64,000 nt of DNA from Bacillota bacterium (GTDB lineage Bacteria > Bacillota > Clostridia > Monoglobales > Firm-18): the NCBI GenBank assembly GCA_022706765.1, contig JAKJBX010000006.1, positions 1-64,000 of the forward strand. The letters are read 5' to 3'. The notes under the pieces were generated by a model. It searched no databases and was not told the DNA's origin. It saw nothing but the letters and a program-made list of their open reading frames with translations. Shown here piece after piece: positions 8,265 through 18,133 of this stretch. Made by a program: the position numbers and the translations under genes. The first letter of the stretch is position 1. The number at the start of each line of letters is the position of its first letter.

Positions 8265-8293
8265 GTATATTTACCCACGGATGTGCAATACTA
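8265..8293 (+). promoter_or_regulatory. Candidate sigma-G (forespore) promoter of the ger operon
   Basis: GTATA, 17-bp spacer, AATACTA, one mismatch to the sigma-G -10 consensus CATWHTA. It lies 50 bp before the start codon and right after a terminator. Germinant-receptor operons are typically sigma-G controlled; the assignment here is inference. Confidence 0.4.
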
Positions 8294-8343
8294 CCTTTAA
8301 TATTTTATTTGTGCCGGCGCGGAGCGGCGGAACGGAGGTTGAT

Positions 8344-9861
8344 ATGTTTAAAAATTTATTCGGCAAGTCCGACGGCGGGCAGACCCACCCGCTTACGCAC
8401 GATACCGCAGAGGAAATCACACTCGCCGGTATCCGAAGCGTCTTTGCGAAGGACAGCGACATCGTGTTCCGTGAAATCTACATCGGCGGGAACGAGAACA
8501 TGCCCGTGACGCTCGTTTGCATCGATGGCCTAGTCAACAGCAAGGCGATCGGCGACGATGTGATCATGCCGCTCGTTAAATCCGAACGTCTTTCCAACCT
8601 GAAAACCGAGAAGGACGCCATTAACCTGATCGAGCACGGGTATGTGTACTTCCCCTCACAGCGCACACGGCGGGAAATGCAGGAGGTCCTGTCCGACATC
8701 GTTACGGGAAGCTGCGCCGTCATTTTTGAAAAGGAAAAAACCGCGCTTACCTTTGAAACCAAGGGCTTTGAGCAGCGTGCCATCAGCGAACCGACCGAGG
8801 AAAACATCTCAAAAGGACCAAAGGACGTTTTTATCGAGAATTTAAGGGTCAACACCGCAACAGTGCGCCGGAAGATCAAGACGCCCAAGCTGACGGTCGA
8901 GCAGACGATTGTCGGCAGACAGACAAGGACGCCCGTTGCGTTTGTCTATATTGACGGCATCGTCAACGAGGAGCTTGTGACCGAGGTGAAAAACAGGCTG
9001 GACGCCATTGACATTGACGGCGTTATCGAAACCTGTTCGATTGAGGAATATATCAGCGACAACCATCTGTGCACCTTTCCGCTCGTGACTGCAACAGAAC
9101 GTCCGGACACCTTTGCGCAAAACATCTTAGACGGCAGGGTCGGCATCATCATCGACGGCATCCCCATCGCCTTTACGGCGCCGGCGGTGATCGGACAGTT
9201 TTTGCGCACCTCCGACGACTACTCACAAAGCTTTCTCACCGCATCGCTGCTGCGTGCGCTGCGGTATTTTCTGATGATCTTATCCATATTCCTGCCGGCG
9301 TTTTATATCTCCATCACCACCTTCCACCACGAGATGATCCCCTCGGAGCTGGCGATGTCCATCATCATGGCAAAGGAGGGCGTGCCGTATCCGTCCTTCT
9401 TCGAGGTGTTTTTAATGCTGATCGCTTTTGAAACGCTGATAGAAAGCGGACGGCGGCTGCCGAAAAGCATCGGGCAGGCGGTATCGATTGTCGGCGCACT
9501 GGTGGTGGGCGAGGCGGCGGTCAACGCAAAATTCATTTCGCCGTCCGTCGTCGTCATCATCGCCATCACCGCCATATCGGGCTTTGCGATGCCCAATCAG
9601 GATTTCTCCAACGCCCTCAGAATCTGGCGGTTCATCATGGCGGTGCTGGCAAGCCTGTTGGGGCTTGTGGGAATGAGCTTCGGCGCCATATTGATGCTCT
9701 ATGCCCTGGCCTCCATCGAAACTTTCGGCGTGCCTTACCTTTCGCCCTACGCCGCGACCCAGGGCAAGGATTTGAAGGACAGCGTATTCCGTTTCCCTTT
9801 GTCTATGATAAAGTACCGTCCTTCGTACTTGAAAACGATGAACAAAAGGCGGCAGAAATAA
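8344..9861 (+). CDS. gerKA: Spore germinant receptor A subunit (GerA/GerKA family)
   Basis: A 505-residue A subunit of a germinant receptor in the spore inner membrane, where the A-B-C complex senses nutrients and triggers germination. The soluble N-terminal region (1-~240) has the family pattern VTLVCIDGLVNSKAIGDDVIMPL and AFVYIDGIVNEELV. The hallmark LRALRYFLMILSIFLPAFYISITTFH marks the start of the membrane part (about 300-490) with the PTSLA-region variant MIPSELAMSI. The ATG at 8344 is preceded by GGAGG 5 nt upstream; the upstream in-frame extension has no ribosome-binding site. It is followed by the C subunit, a small membrane protein and the B subunit. Confidence 0.92.
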   Translation: MFKNLFGKSDGGQTHPLTHDTAEEITLAGIRSVFAKDSDIVFREIYIGGNENMPVTLVCIDGLVNSKAIGDDVIMPLVKSERLSNLKTEKDAINLIEHGYVYFPSQRTRREMQEVLSDIVTGSCAVIFEKEKTALTFETKGFEQRAISEPTEENISKGPKDVFIENLRVNTATVRRKIKTPKLTVEQTIVGRQTRTPVAFVYIDGIVNEELVTEVKNRLDAIDIDGVIETCSIEEYISDNHLCTFPLVTATERPDTFAQNILDGRVGIIIDGIPIAFTAPAVIGQFLRTSDDYSQSFLTASLLRALRYFLMILSIFLPAFYISITTFHHEMIPSELAMSIIMAKEGVPYPSFFEVFLMLIAFETLIESGRRLPKSIGQAVSIVGALVVGEAAVNAKFISPSVVVIIAITAISGFAMPNQDFSNALRIWRFIMAVLASLLGLVGMSFGAILMLYALASIETFGVPYLSPYAATQGKDLKDSVFRFPLSMIKYRPSYLKTMNKRRQK

Positions 9862-9986
9862 AGCGTTCGAGAGCGTATGCGCTTTCTCGAACGCCTCCGC
9901 TCGCCCCGCGAGGGTAGGCACAGGCGAATTCATTTCGCCGGAGCGCGGAAATTACTCCGATTTTGCGTAATTTCCTATAAATAAAC
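9862..9986 (-). repeat. Gene-end two-hairpin repeat R1
   Basis: Minus-oriented copy of the dispersed repeat found amplified at 57 kb. It starts one base after the gerKA stop with the hairpin arm GCGTTCGAGAG and contains the second hairpin GGCGAATTCATTTCGCC. It fills the whole gerKA-gerKC gap. Confidence 0.7.
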
Positions 9987-10005
9987 CATTTGGGGAGCGT
10001 ATTTT

Positions 10006-11238
10006 ATGAAAGCATACAGAATCACCGCACGGCTTTTCGCACTGCCGCTTTGCCTGATGCTGTGCGGATGCAAAAACCTGACTGTCGGGCGCAACGAGCT
10101 GAGCCAACTGGTATTTCCGAACGTCTCTGCCGTTGACAAGGGCAGCGAAGGCGTTACCATAACGCTCGCATCTGAGAAGGACAGCCAGGGCGACATCGGC
10201 GGCAAAAGCTCAGGCGAAGGGGGCACATCCGCCCAGCAAAATGAAAACATCATACAGGCGACGGGGAAAACCATTATGGAAGCGAACAGATCCGTTGCAG
10301 CATTTTCAAACAAGGACCTCCACTGGGGTCAAAATGAGTATATCATCGTGGGCGAGGAAGCCGCCAGGCAAAACCTGAGCAAATATTTGGAGTTTCTGAT
10401 CAGAGACCACGAGAACAGACTGACAGTGGCGGTGATCATCGCAAAAGGCGTGTCCGGCTCCGAAATCGTTTATGCGATGAACGGCAGCAAGGGAGGCGTT
10501 GCCGCCAAGCTCGAAGAGCTGTTTGAAAACAAGGGCGAGCTGTCGCTTGCCGAAAAGACGGACCTTCGTACACTTTTCAACACCCTTGACAGCAAAAACA
10601 CCGCTTCGGTCATTCCGGCAGTTTCCTTGACGGACAAGCCCGGTCAGAACACTGAAAGCGCCGGCGGTCAGTCCGCACAGAATGAAAAGCTGCTTGAAAT
10701 GAAAGGCTTTGCCGTCATAAAGGACGAGCAGATGCTCGGATACGTTGAGAACAATATGGCGCTCGCTTATAGTATCATAAAGAACTCCGTCAGCTCTTCG
10801 CTGATCGTCATCGAGGATATGACAGGCAACGAGGTGTCGCTGGAAATCATCAACACCCGTGCGGAAAACAGCGTGACCTTTACAGACGGTCTTCCGTCAA
10901 TCAAAATCAAGGTGACCGTCGAGTTCAACATTGGCGAGATGACCGGCAAAGCGGATATTTTCGATAAGAAAAACACCGATTATTTGGAGCAGCAGATGAA
11001 TGCAGCCATAACCGATGCATTGGAACAGGTCATCGCCTACGGGCAGGACAACAATGCGGACTTCTTTGGGTTCAGTGAGATGATATTCCGAAAACATCCC
11101 GTGAAATACGAAAAAATCAAAGACCGCTGGCAGGAGATTTTCCCGGATATGCAGTTCAGTGTCGAAGTAAAAAGCGTTGCGAACAGATCCTATAACATCA
11201 AAACACCGCTTCGCAATTGGGAGGCTGAAAAACAATGA
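10006..11238 (+). CDS. gerKC: Spore germinant receptor C subunit lipoprotein (GerC/GerKC)
   Basis: A 410-residue Ger(x)C-family lipoprotein. A signal peptide with lipobox LMLCGC (Cys about 22) is followed by the three-domain GerC body, with VGEEAARQNLSKYLEFLIRD near residue 125 and the C-terminal IAYGQDNNADFFGFSE and WQEIFPDMQFSVEVK segments that define the family. It sits on the outer face of the spore inner membrane with the A and B subunits. GGGGAG lies 8 nt before the ATG. It overlaps the next small gene by ATGA. Confidence 0.92.
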   Translation: MKAYRITARLFALPLCLMLCGCKNLTVGRNELSQLVFPNVSAVDKGSEGVTITLASEKDSQGDIGGKSSGEGGTSAQQNENIIQATGKTIMEANRSVAAFSNKDLHWGQNEYIIVGEEAARQNLSKYLEFLIRDHENRLTVAVIIAKGVSGSEIVYAMNGSKGGVAAKLEELFENKGELSLAEKTDLRTLFNTLDSKNTASVIPAVSLTDKPGQNTESAGGQSAQNEKLLEMKGFAVIKDEQMLGYVENNMALAYSIIKNSVSSSLIVIEDMTGNEVSLEIINTRAENSVTFTDGLPSIKIKVTVEFNIGEMTGKADIFDKKNTDYLEQQMNAAITDALEQVIAYGQDNNADFFGFSEMIFRKHPVKYEKIKDRWQEIFPDMQFSVEVKSVANRSYNIKTPLRNWEAEKQ

Positions 11239-11453
11239 TCAAACTTGCCGCCGTCATACTGCTGATCGGTCTTATAGACGTACCGCCGATGCTGAAAATG
11301 CAGCGAAAAAAAGAGTTGGCGCTTTTCTCGGTCCTTGCCGCAGTGACCTTCCTCTTCGGCTGGTATTATATCAAAAATCCTACGCAGACCAGCATCGCAG
11401 ATCTCTTACTGTCGCTGTTTAATATGAACGGAACCGGAGGTGCAGGCAAGTAA
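11235..11453 (+). CDS. Small membrane protein of the germination operon (GerKD-like position)
   Basis: A 72-residue protein with two hydrophobic segments (about 3-18 and 27-46) and a short Gly-rich tail. Its ATG overlaps the gerKC stop (ATGA) and its TAA overlaps the gerKB ATG (TAATG), so translation is tightly coupled. Small 'D' subunits occur in several germinant receptor operons and modulate the receptor. Assignment rests on size, topology and position only. Confidence 0.65.
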   Translation: MIKLAAVILLIGLIDVPPMLKMQRKKELALFSVLAAVTFLFGWYYIKNPTQTSIADLLLSLFNMNGTGGAGK

Positions 11454-12538
11454 TGTATAAAAACAACAAGATCTCGATGCGCCAGGCAATGCTGCTGTTT
11501 TTGACCTGCGCTTTCTCGCCCTCTGTGCGGCTGCTGCCAAACTATGGGGCGCTGCATGCCAATCAAGCGGCATGGCTGTCGCCCATCGTTGCCTTTATCG
11601 CTATGCTGCCGGTGGTCTATACCCTGCACGCCTTTTTCAAAAAATACCCCGAAGCGTCTCTGTCGGAAATCAACGACATCATATGCGGCAAGGTCATAGG
11701 CAAGATTGTGACCTGCTCCTACCTTTTGCTGATCATCCTGCTGACCTCGCTCTATGTGCGGTATTATGCGGAGCGCCTGCTGTCGACCATTCTGCCGAAC
11801 GTCAATATCTACGTCTTTTTGATACCGATGCTCCTGACCGTTGCGATTGCGCTGCGCAAAGGCATCGTGGTGGTGGCAAGGATGAACGAGATCATCGTAG
11901 CCATTATTGTCATTTTTTTCGCCGCTGCCGTTGTGTCCGCCATTCCTTCCATAGAGCCGGACTATTTGGTGCCGGTCAGCCGTCTGGATATCCTGCCCGT
12001 GGCGCGTGCCAGCGTCAGTATCATCGGCATTTGGAGCTATATGGGTTTTCTTTTCTTTTTCGGCGACGTCATCAACAACAAACCCGACATCAAAAAATCG
12101 GCGCTGAAAACACTTGCGTTCTCACTCATCTCCACCATTCTTTTGATCGGCGTGACCATCGGGCTGCTCGGCGCTCCGCTGGTCAGGGTCATCCCGATTC
12201 CGTTTTTTGCGGCGGTCAGACAGATCTCCCTTTTCAATGTCATTGAACGAATCGAATCGCTGATTGTCAGCACATGGCTGTTTTCGGACTTTATCATCAT
12301 CGCCGTATTTATGCATATTGCCCTTTGCATCTTCAAGTACCTGTTCAAGCTGGAAGAAACAAAGCCGATCGTCGGCATATATTCCGTGGCAATGCTGTTC
12401 CTTGCCGTCTTTCTGACGCAAAGCATGTTCGAGCTCTATGACTTGTCCGAAAAAATCCTCATCACCGCAAACGTCATCTGGGGTGTGCCCATCCCCCTCG
12501 CTTTGTTAGCAATAGGTAAAATCCGAAAAAAGATTTGA
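11453..12538 (+). CDS. gerKB: Spore germinant receptor B subunit (GerB/GerKB, APC-type permease)
   Basis: A 361-residue integral membrane protein of the endospore germination permease family (APC superfamily), with about ten hydrophobic segments. It starts with the typical ISMRQAMLLFLTCAFSP, and TM8-10 occupy the C-terminal half. It is thought to bind the germinant in the spore inner membrane. It is last in the gerKA-gerKC-small protein-gerKB order, a common variant of the A-C-B layout. Confidence 0.92.
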   Translation: MYKNNKISMRQAMLLFLTCAFSPSVRLLPNYGALHANQAAWLSPIVAFIAMLPVVYTLHAFFKKYPEASLSEINDIICGKVIGKIVTCSYLLLIILLTSLYVRYYAERLLSTILPNVNIYVFLIPMLLTVAIALRKGIVVVARMNEIIVAIIVIFFAAAVVSAIPSIEPDYLVPVSRLDILPVARASVSIIGIWSYMGFLFFFGDVINNKPDIKKSALKTLAFSLISTILLIGVTIGLLGAPLVRVIPIPFFAAVRQISLFNVIERIESLIVSTWLFSDFIIIAVFMHIALCIFKYLFKLEETKPIVGIYSVAMLFLAVFLTQSMFELYDLSEKILITANVIWGVPIPLALLAIGKIRKKI

Positions 12539-12586
12539 GGCGCCAAAAAGCGTGTGATATACTGGGCTTGATACGGAGGTGTTTCG

Positions 12587-13498
12587 ATGACATATGCAAC
12601 ATATGCGGTAATTGACGTAGGGTCGAATACAATCCGGCTTCTCGCATATAAATACACAGACGGCAATCTCGAAGAAATTCTGAGCGACAAGGAAACGGCG
12701 GGGCTTTCAGGCTACGTCGAGGACGGTACCCTCTCCGAAAAAGGCATCGGCGTCGCATGCGGCGTGCTTTCAAAATTCAAAAAGCGGCTTGCGGAGTTCG
12801 GTATTAAAAACCTTTCCGTCTTTGCGACCGCTTCGCTTCGCAACATCGTCAACACGGATGAGGCGGTTTCGCTGATCAAAGACAGGACCGGCATTGCCGT
12901 CGACGTGCTTTCCGGCGAAGAGGAAGCGGCGCTCGACTTTATCGGCGCGACGCACAGCCTTGACGTCACGGAAGGCGCCGTCATTGACATCGGCGGCGGC
13001 AGCCCCGAGCTTGTGGCATTTGCAGATAATAAAATCCTTGCCGCGTCAAGCATGCCCATAGGCTCTTTAAACCTTTACTTAAAGCATGTCGATGCGCTTT
13101 TGCCGACGGCGCGCGAACGCAGGCACATTGAAAAAATCACTTTGAAGGAGCTCACGGCGCTGAATCTGTGCAAAAAAGCAAACACCGAATGCATTTGCGG
13201 CGTCGGCGGAACGGTTCGTGCGACGCTGAAGTTGTGCAACGATATTTTTGATTTGCCCGCCGGCAACAGGGTCATCGAGACGGATATGATCCTTTCGCTG
13301 CTTGAACGCTTTAAGACGGCTGATAAACCCACCATCCGCAAGATCGTACAGATTGTCCCCGACAGGATACATACCGTCCTGCCGGGTATGATCGTGCTCG
13401 GCACGCTTTGCAAAAAGCTTGGCGGCAAGCAGGTACTCGTCAGCAAATACGGCGCACGTGAGGGATATTTATATAAAAACATCCTAAAAAAGGAGTGA
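12587..13498 (+). CDS. ppx: Exopolyphosphatase, Ppx/GppA family
   Basis: A 303-residue ASKHA-fold phosphatase that removes terminal phosphate from polyphosphate (or converts pppGpp to ppGpp). The first phosphate loop is YAVIDVGSNTIRLLAY, the catalytic Glu region LSGEEEAALDF, and the second phosphate loop VIDIGGGSPELVAF (SPE in place of the usual STE). It has the short two-domain form without the C-terminal HD domain of E. coli Ppx. GGAGGTG lies just before the ATG. It is directly followed by ppk, so one operon both builds and breaks polyphosphate. Confidence 0.9.
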   Translation: MTYATYAVIDVGSNTIRLLAYKYTDGNLEEILSDKETAGLSGYVEDGTLSEKGIGVACGVLSKFKKRLAEFGIKNLSVFATASLRNIVNTDEAVSLIKDRTGIAVDVLSGEEEAALDFIGATHSLDVTEGAVIDIGGGSPELVAFADNKILAASSMPIGSLNLYLKHVDALLPTARERRHIEKITLKELTALNLCKKANTECICGVGGTVRATLKLCNDIFDLPAGNRVIETDMILSLLERFKTADKPTIRKIVQIVPDRIHTVLPGMIVLGTLCKKLGGKQVLVSKYGAREGYLYKNILKKE

Positions 13499-13499
13499 C

Positions 13500-15581
13500 A
13501 TGATGGACAAAAAGGTTTTCTTAAAGGATACCGGTTATACCCAAAGCAGGGAGCTGTCGTGGCTGAAATTCAACCAGCGTGTCCTCGCCGAAGCCAACGA
13601 CAAAAGCGTGCCGCTTTTTGAGCGGCTGAAATTTCTTGCGATTTTTTCCGGCAACCTTGACGAATTTTATATGATCAGGGTCGGCAGCCTGTTTGACCTG
13701 TCGCTTTTAAAAGAAGTCAATATCGACAATAAAACCGGCGACACCCCCGAGCAGCAGCTGAAAAAGGTGTTCAAGGCGTGTCCGCCGCTGTATAAGACCA
13801 AGGACAAAACCTATGCGGCGCTTGAGCGCATGCTCACAAGACAAAAAATCAGCAGAGTCGGCTTTAAGGACATCACCGGCGACGAGAAAAAGCTGCTCGA
13901 CCGCTACTTCAAAACCCAAATCGCCCCTATTTTATCGCCGCAGATCATCGACGCGCACCATCCCTTCCCTCACCTGGAAAACAAGACGCTCAGCATTGCG
14001 GTGATGATGAAGTCCAAGGACAAAATCCTCTATGGCTTCATCCCCGTACCAAGGCTTTTGCCCAAGATATTCTATCTTTCCGAAGACCCTTTGACCTATA
14101 TCCTGACCGAGGACATCATCGCAAGGTATGCCGAAAGCCTTTTTGATATGTACACCGTTGTAGAGAAGGCGATCGTCTGCGTCACCCGAAACGCCGACAT
14201 TTCCCCCGACGACGAAACCTATGAGGTCGACAATGATTTTCGCCAGCACATTCAGAAAATCCTGAAAAAGCGCGCAAGGCTGTCACCCGTGCGCCTTGAA
14301 CTCAGCTGCGAAATATCGGACAGCTTTTCGGAGTTTCTGCAAGGTAAGCTGAATTTAAAAAGCGAGCAGGTCTTTGTGACCGCCTCGCCGCTCAATATGT
14401 CCTACGTCTATCAGCTCGAAGGAAAGCTGCCCGAAGCCGTCAAAGCCGGGCTGCTCTATCCGCCGCACAAGCCGTTGGCGCCGCCAACAGTCAATTTGAG
14501 CGCGCCGATTTGGCGGCAGGTGGCAAAAAAAGACCTCCTGCTATCCTATCCTTACGACAGCATGCAGCCGCTTCTCAGCTTCATCAAGCAATCTGCCTTT
14601 GACCCCGCTGTTGTGTCCATTAAAATCACACTCTATCGCATCGATAACAAGTCAAGGCTTGCCGAATACTTGATTGACGCGGCGGAAAACGGCAAGGACG
14701 TCACAGTGCTGATGGAGCTGAGGGCAAGGTTTGACGAGCAGAACAATATCAACTGGGCGCAAAGGCTTGAAGAGGCGGGCTGCCGTGTCATCTACGGCGT
14801 CGAAGGCTATAAGGTGCATGCAAAGCTATGCCTTGTCACAAGGCTTTCGAATGACCGGCTGCAATACATAACGCAGGTCGGCACAGGCAACTATAACGAA
14901 AAAACTGCAAGGCTCTACACCGACTATTCGCTGATGACCGCAGATGAGGACATCGCCGACGACGCCAATTTGTTCTTTAAAAATATGCTGAGCGGAAACG
15001 TCAAGGGGCATTATGAGCGCCTGCTGGTCGCGCCCTCGGAATTCAAAAGCGGCATCATGGCGCTGATCGACCGTGAGATCGTCAAGGCGGAGGCGGGCGG
15101 GAACGGCAGAATTTTAATGAAAATCAACTCCATATCCGACAGGGACATCATCGACAAGCTGTCGGAAGCCTCCCGTGCGGGCGTGGTGGTCGAGATGATC
15201 GTGCGGGGCATCTGCTGCATCGTCCCCGGAATCAAGGGCAAGACCGAAAACATCTCGATCATCAGCATCGTCGGGCGGTTTTTGGAGCACGCGCGGGTAT
15301 ACTGCTTCGGAGAATACGGCGTTGACATGACAATGTACATCGCATCGTCGGATGTGATGACCAGAAACACCGAGCGGCGCGTGGAAGCCGCCTGTCCCGT
15401 GCTGGACGGGGAGGTTAAAAAGCGGATATACGATATGCTGATGGTACAGCTTGCGGACAACGTCAAGGCAAGGCGGTTAAAGCCCGGTAAAAAATACGCC
15501 GCAATCCCGTCCGAGCCGGATGAGCGTTTGGACAGCCAGGCATTCTTCATCCGGCAGACGCCGGAAGATACGCTTCAATAA
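13500..15581 (+). CDS. ppk1: Polyphosphate kinase 1
   Basis: A 693-residue Ppk1 that polymerises the gamma-phosphate of ATP into polyphosphate. Domains run N (about 10-115, SWLKFNQRVLAEA), head (125-310) and the two PLD-like C domains (315-690). The phospho-accepting His is in GYKVHAKLCLV (about 440), and the second catalytic His in GRFLEHARVYCFG (about 595). ATG codons at 13500 and 13503 are both possible; the GGAG spacing (4 or 7 nt) favours the second. Its start lies 2 nt after the ppx stop codon. The gene ends against the R2 gene-end repeat. Confidence 0.95.
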   Translation: MMDKKVFLKDTGYTQSRELSWLKFNQRVLAEANDKSVPLFERLKFLAIFSGNLDEFYMIRVGSLFDLSLLKEVNIDNKTGDTPEQQLKKVFKACPPLYKTKDKTYAALERMLTRQKISRVGFKDITGDEKKLLDRYFKTQIAPILSPQIIDAHHPFPHLENKTLSIAVMMKSKDKILYGFIPVPRLLPKIFYLSEDPLTYILTEDIIARYAESLFDMYTVVEKAIVCVTRNADISPDDETYEVDNDFRQHIQKILKKRARLSPVRLELSCEISDSFSEFLQGKLNLKSEQVFVTASPLNMSYVYQLEGKLPEAVKAGLLYPPHKPLAPPTVNLSAPIWRQVAKKDLLLSYPYDSMQPLLSFIKQSAFDPAVVSIKITLYRIDNKSRLAEYLIDAAENGKDVTVLMELRARFDEQNNINWAQRLEEAGCRVIYGVEGYKVHAKLCLVTRLSNDRLQYITQVGTGNYNEKTARLYTDYSLMTADEDIADDANLFFKNMLSGNVKGHYERLLVAPSEFKSGIMALIDREIVKAEAGGNGRILMKINSISDRDIIDKLSEASRAGVVVEMIVRGICCIVPGIKGKTENISIISIVGRFLEHARVYCFGEYGVDMTMYIASSDVMTRNTERRVEAACPVLDGEVKKRIYDMLMVQLADNVKARRLKPGKKYAAIPSEPDERLDSQAFFIRQTPEDTLQ

Positions 15582-15676
15582 AAAACGCTCCGGCGGGAAT
15601 GAATCCCGCCTGCGCTTACGCTCGCGCGGCGAGCGGATGCGTTCAGGAAAGCGCATACGCGCCCGAACGCTTTTTT
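15582..15676 (+). repeat. Gene-end two-hairpin repeat R2
   Basis: Plus-oriented copy: hairpin CGGCGGGAATGAATCCCGCC, then the GCGTTC...CCCGAACGC hairpin and T6. The hairpin/T-run end abuts the stop codon of the convergent minus-strand LRR gene. It probably terminates both genes. Confidence 0.7.
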
Positions 15677-15678
15677 GC

Positions 15679-17868
15679 TTAATTTATGGCGGCAAGGTCA
15701 CTGCCGTCTGTTTTCATTCTGTATATCTTTTTGTCAACCGTGCTGTAATAATAGATGTAGTCGCCCACCACTTCAAAGGCGGACGCGTTATCCTTTTGCT
15801 CGCTGATTTTGGTGACTTGACCCGTTTCTAAATTCAAACGAAAAATACTGTTGCTCGCCCCGGTTTCAATATAATACAGGTATTCGCCCGACAGGCATTC
15901 GCCGACCCCGTAATTAAAATATAAAGTTTGTGATTCTGATGTGAATTTTAATGAAAAACTGCCGGCTGTTGCGGAAGTAACCTCCTCCGCTTTGCCATAC
16001 TCCGAGACTTTGATAATGCGACCGCCGTCGTTAAAGTTGAAGCTTCTGCAATACAGGATGTCATTATATACAAAGAAATGCGTTACAATATCGGCTTTTG
16101 TGACTTTTGCGGCAACCAGGCTGTTTGGGTCCAGCTTATAAAGATTATAGTCTTCTCTTAATTTGTCATAACTCAAAAAATACACATAGCCTTTATGACA
16201 GATAATTTTTGCCGCGCTTTTGTCACACAGCAAGGCGGATTCCGTACCGTCCGTCCTCATGCGATAGATCTTTTTGTCGTCGCTGTCGTTGATGTAATAA
16301 AGCCAATTGTCATCATGGGCGACATCGGAAACCTTGCTGTCGCTCAAGAGCTTTGCCTCCATCGTTTTCTGATCAACCTTATACAGGTTGCTGCCGACGA
16401 CCATATACGCGTAGCCACCGACATTCACCGGTGTGTTCGTGATTTTGACCAAATTGTCAAAGTCGGAGTTGTCGTTGACACAGGCAGGATATTTGCTTCT
16501 ATCCCACGTTCGGTTCATTGCTATCTGCCTGTCAGAAAGATTGAAGTAGCGATGTCGAACCTGAAAATCAACGTCGTCACGATCATTATGGGTAACATCA
16601 AAATGATAATACTTTCCGTCAATTTTAACAATGTTCCACGCATGTCCCCCGGGTCGACCCGCATAGCTGTAATAGATGCCTGTAACCATCATGCTTTCTA
16701 TGTCTACGGCATCGAGTAGCAGGTTCATAGCCTGGGCGTAACCGTCACAAACCGCTTTCCCGTCAACGAGCGCTCCGTATGCGGAATGGCAGACATCATC
16801 AACCACTAAATTAACATAGCTCTGTTCGTCATAAACGGTATGCAATATCATATAGTCATGCAGCGCGAGCAGCTTATCAAGCTCGGTCATATCGCTTGTA
16901 ATCACCTTGGCGACGATTCTGATGATAATTGGCATAATCTTTGCCGTCTCTTCAAGCTCCCGCACATCGGACTTGTCGATCGGCACGTTCCTGTTAAGCA
17001 CATAGACCTTTGTGCCGCCGTCAAAATTCTGCAATTCCGACAGCGAAGTGATCGGGTTGAGCCTGATGTACAGCTCCGCAAGCCCTGTCAGCACACTTAA
17101 CTCGCCAATTTGTGAAAGCTTATTTTGTGACAAATCAAGCTTGCGCAGATTGCCAAGCGTTTTTAGGTGCGTCACACTTGTTACGTTGTTTTGCGACAGG
17201 TTAAGCTCCTCTAAGCTCACCAGTCCGCTGAGCGGATAGACGTTTTCAATCAGGTTACCTGACAAATCAAGCTTTTTGAGCGATTTAAACTGTTCGATGC
17301 CATACAGCTCTTTGACGCTTGAATGCGACGCATTAAGCTCGGTAATGCCTGCCACGTCGGTGTTTTGGATGTCGCCGTCCGGCTTGCCGATTTTGTCTCG
17401 AATGACCCGCTCAAAGCTTTGGTCGCCAATAGCAATCTTTTGCGGTGTAATAATGAGCACGGTCTTTTCCGCACCGTTCCATTCAACATAGGTCCCGAGG
17501 CTGGCGGCGATAAAGCGCACGGGCACCATCGTCCTGCCGCCGACGACCGCCGCAGGTACGTCAAGTTCTTGCACCTTGCCGTTGACGGTCGGGAATCGGT
17601 CGTTGACCTTCAACACGATCGTCAGCCCCTGCTTAGTCGCCGTGACCGTTTCGGTCGTCTCATCCCACTGCACCTGCGCGCCCAGCGCCTCAAAAATCGC
17701 CCTGAGCGGCACGAGCGTACGGCCGTTTATAATCACAGGGGCGACGTCGGTGACCAAAGGCCGGTCGTCAATCAGCACTTTAATGCTGTCATCAGCCGCT
17801 GTCACCGGTGACATCAAACACATAGCAACAAGCATCAGGACAATTGCGGCTTTTAGTGTTTTCGGCAT
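15679..17868 (-). CDS. Secreted stalk-LRR-transglutaminase-DUF5050 protein
   Basis: A 729-residue exported multidomain protein. Order: signal peptide (1-24); copper-amine-oxidase-like stalk domain in two halves (about 28-145; LVPLRAIFEALGAQVQW, MVPVRFIAASLGTYVEW); about five leucine-rich repeats (150-285; LKKLDLSGN, LEELNLSQN, LRKLDLSQN); a transglutaminase-like domain (about 320-450) with the Cys in GKAVCDGYAQ, His in GGHAWNIV and Asp in FDVTHND; and a C-terminal DUF5050-like propeller (470-729; YYINDSDDKKIYRMRTDG, YYYSTVDKKIYRMKTDG). It likely acts at the cell surface, perhaps as a cysteine protease or crosslinker; the substrate is unknown. The start is chosen at the ATG after GGAGGGGAAAGG. 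Confidence 0.83.
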   Translation of the reverse strand: MPKTLKAAIVLMLVAMCLMSPVTAADDSIKVLIDDRPLVTDVAPVIINGRTLVPLRAIFEALGAQVQWDETTETVTATKQGLTIVLKVNDRFPTVNGKVQELDVPAAVVGGRTMVPVRFIAASLGTYVEWNGAEKTVLIITPQKIAIGDQSFERVIRDKIGKPDGDIQNTDVAGITELNASHSSVKELYGIEQFKSLKKLDLSGNLIENVYPLSGLVSLEELNLSQNNVTSVTHLKTLGNLRKLDLSQNKLSQIGELSVLTGLAELYIRLNPITSLSELQNFDGGTKVYVLNRNVPIDKSDVRELEETAKIMPIIIRIVAKVITSDMTELDKLLALHDYMILHTVYDEQSYVNLVVDDVCHSAYGALVDGKAVCDGYAQAMNLLLDAVDIESMMVTGIYYSYAGRPGGHAWNIVKIDGKYYHFDVTHNDRDDVDFQVRHRYFNLSDRQIAMNRTWDRSKYPACVNDNSDFDNLVKITNTPVNVGGYAYMVVGSNLYKVDQKTMEAKLLSDSKVSDVAHDDNWLYYINDSDDKKIYRMRTDGTESALLCDKSAAKIICHKGYVYFLSYDKLREDYNLYKLDPNSLVAAKVTKADIVTHFFVYNDILYCRSFNFNDGGRIIKVSEYGKAEEVTSATAGSFSLKFTSESQTLYFNYGVGECLSGEYLYYIETGASNSIFRLNLETGQVTKISEQKDNASAFEVVGDYIYYYSTVDKKIYRMKTDGSDLAAIN

Positions 17869-17996
17869 CCTTTCCCCTCCCATATGAACCTATCTGAATT
17901 GTATCACGCACACATGCCATTGTCAAATAGCGCCTCTTTGAAACTTGCTTTTACATTTTACACAAATATCATATTTTGAATTGTTCAAACTGTACA

Positions 17997-18024
17997 TTGT
18001 TTTTTTTTCAATCAGCAGTATAAT
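17997..18024 (+). promoter_or_regulatory. Sigma-A promoter of heparinase paralogue 1
   Basis: TTGTTT, 16-bp spacer, TATAAT, about 110 bp before the start codon. The whole leader, including an AACAATT/AATTGTT-like context and the AGGAG site, recurs before paralogue 2, so the promoter was duplicated with the gene. Confidence 0.6.
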
Positions 18025-18133
18025 AGTATTGAGTTATTGCGGTGCGCTTTCTTCCTGTTTTTTTGCTACGTTTTTGCCACGCATGGTCGATTGCCGAGCG
18101 GTAATTCAAATACATATACGAAGGAGCTTTCGC

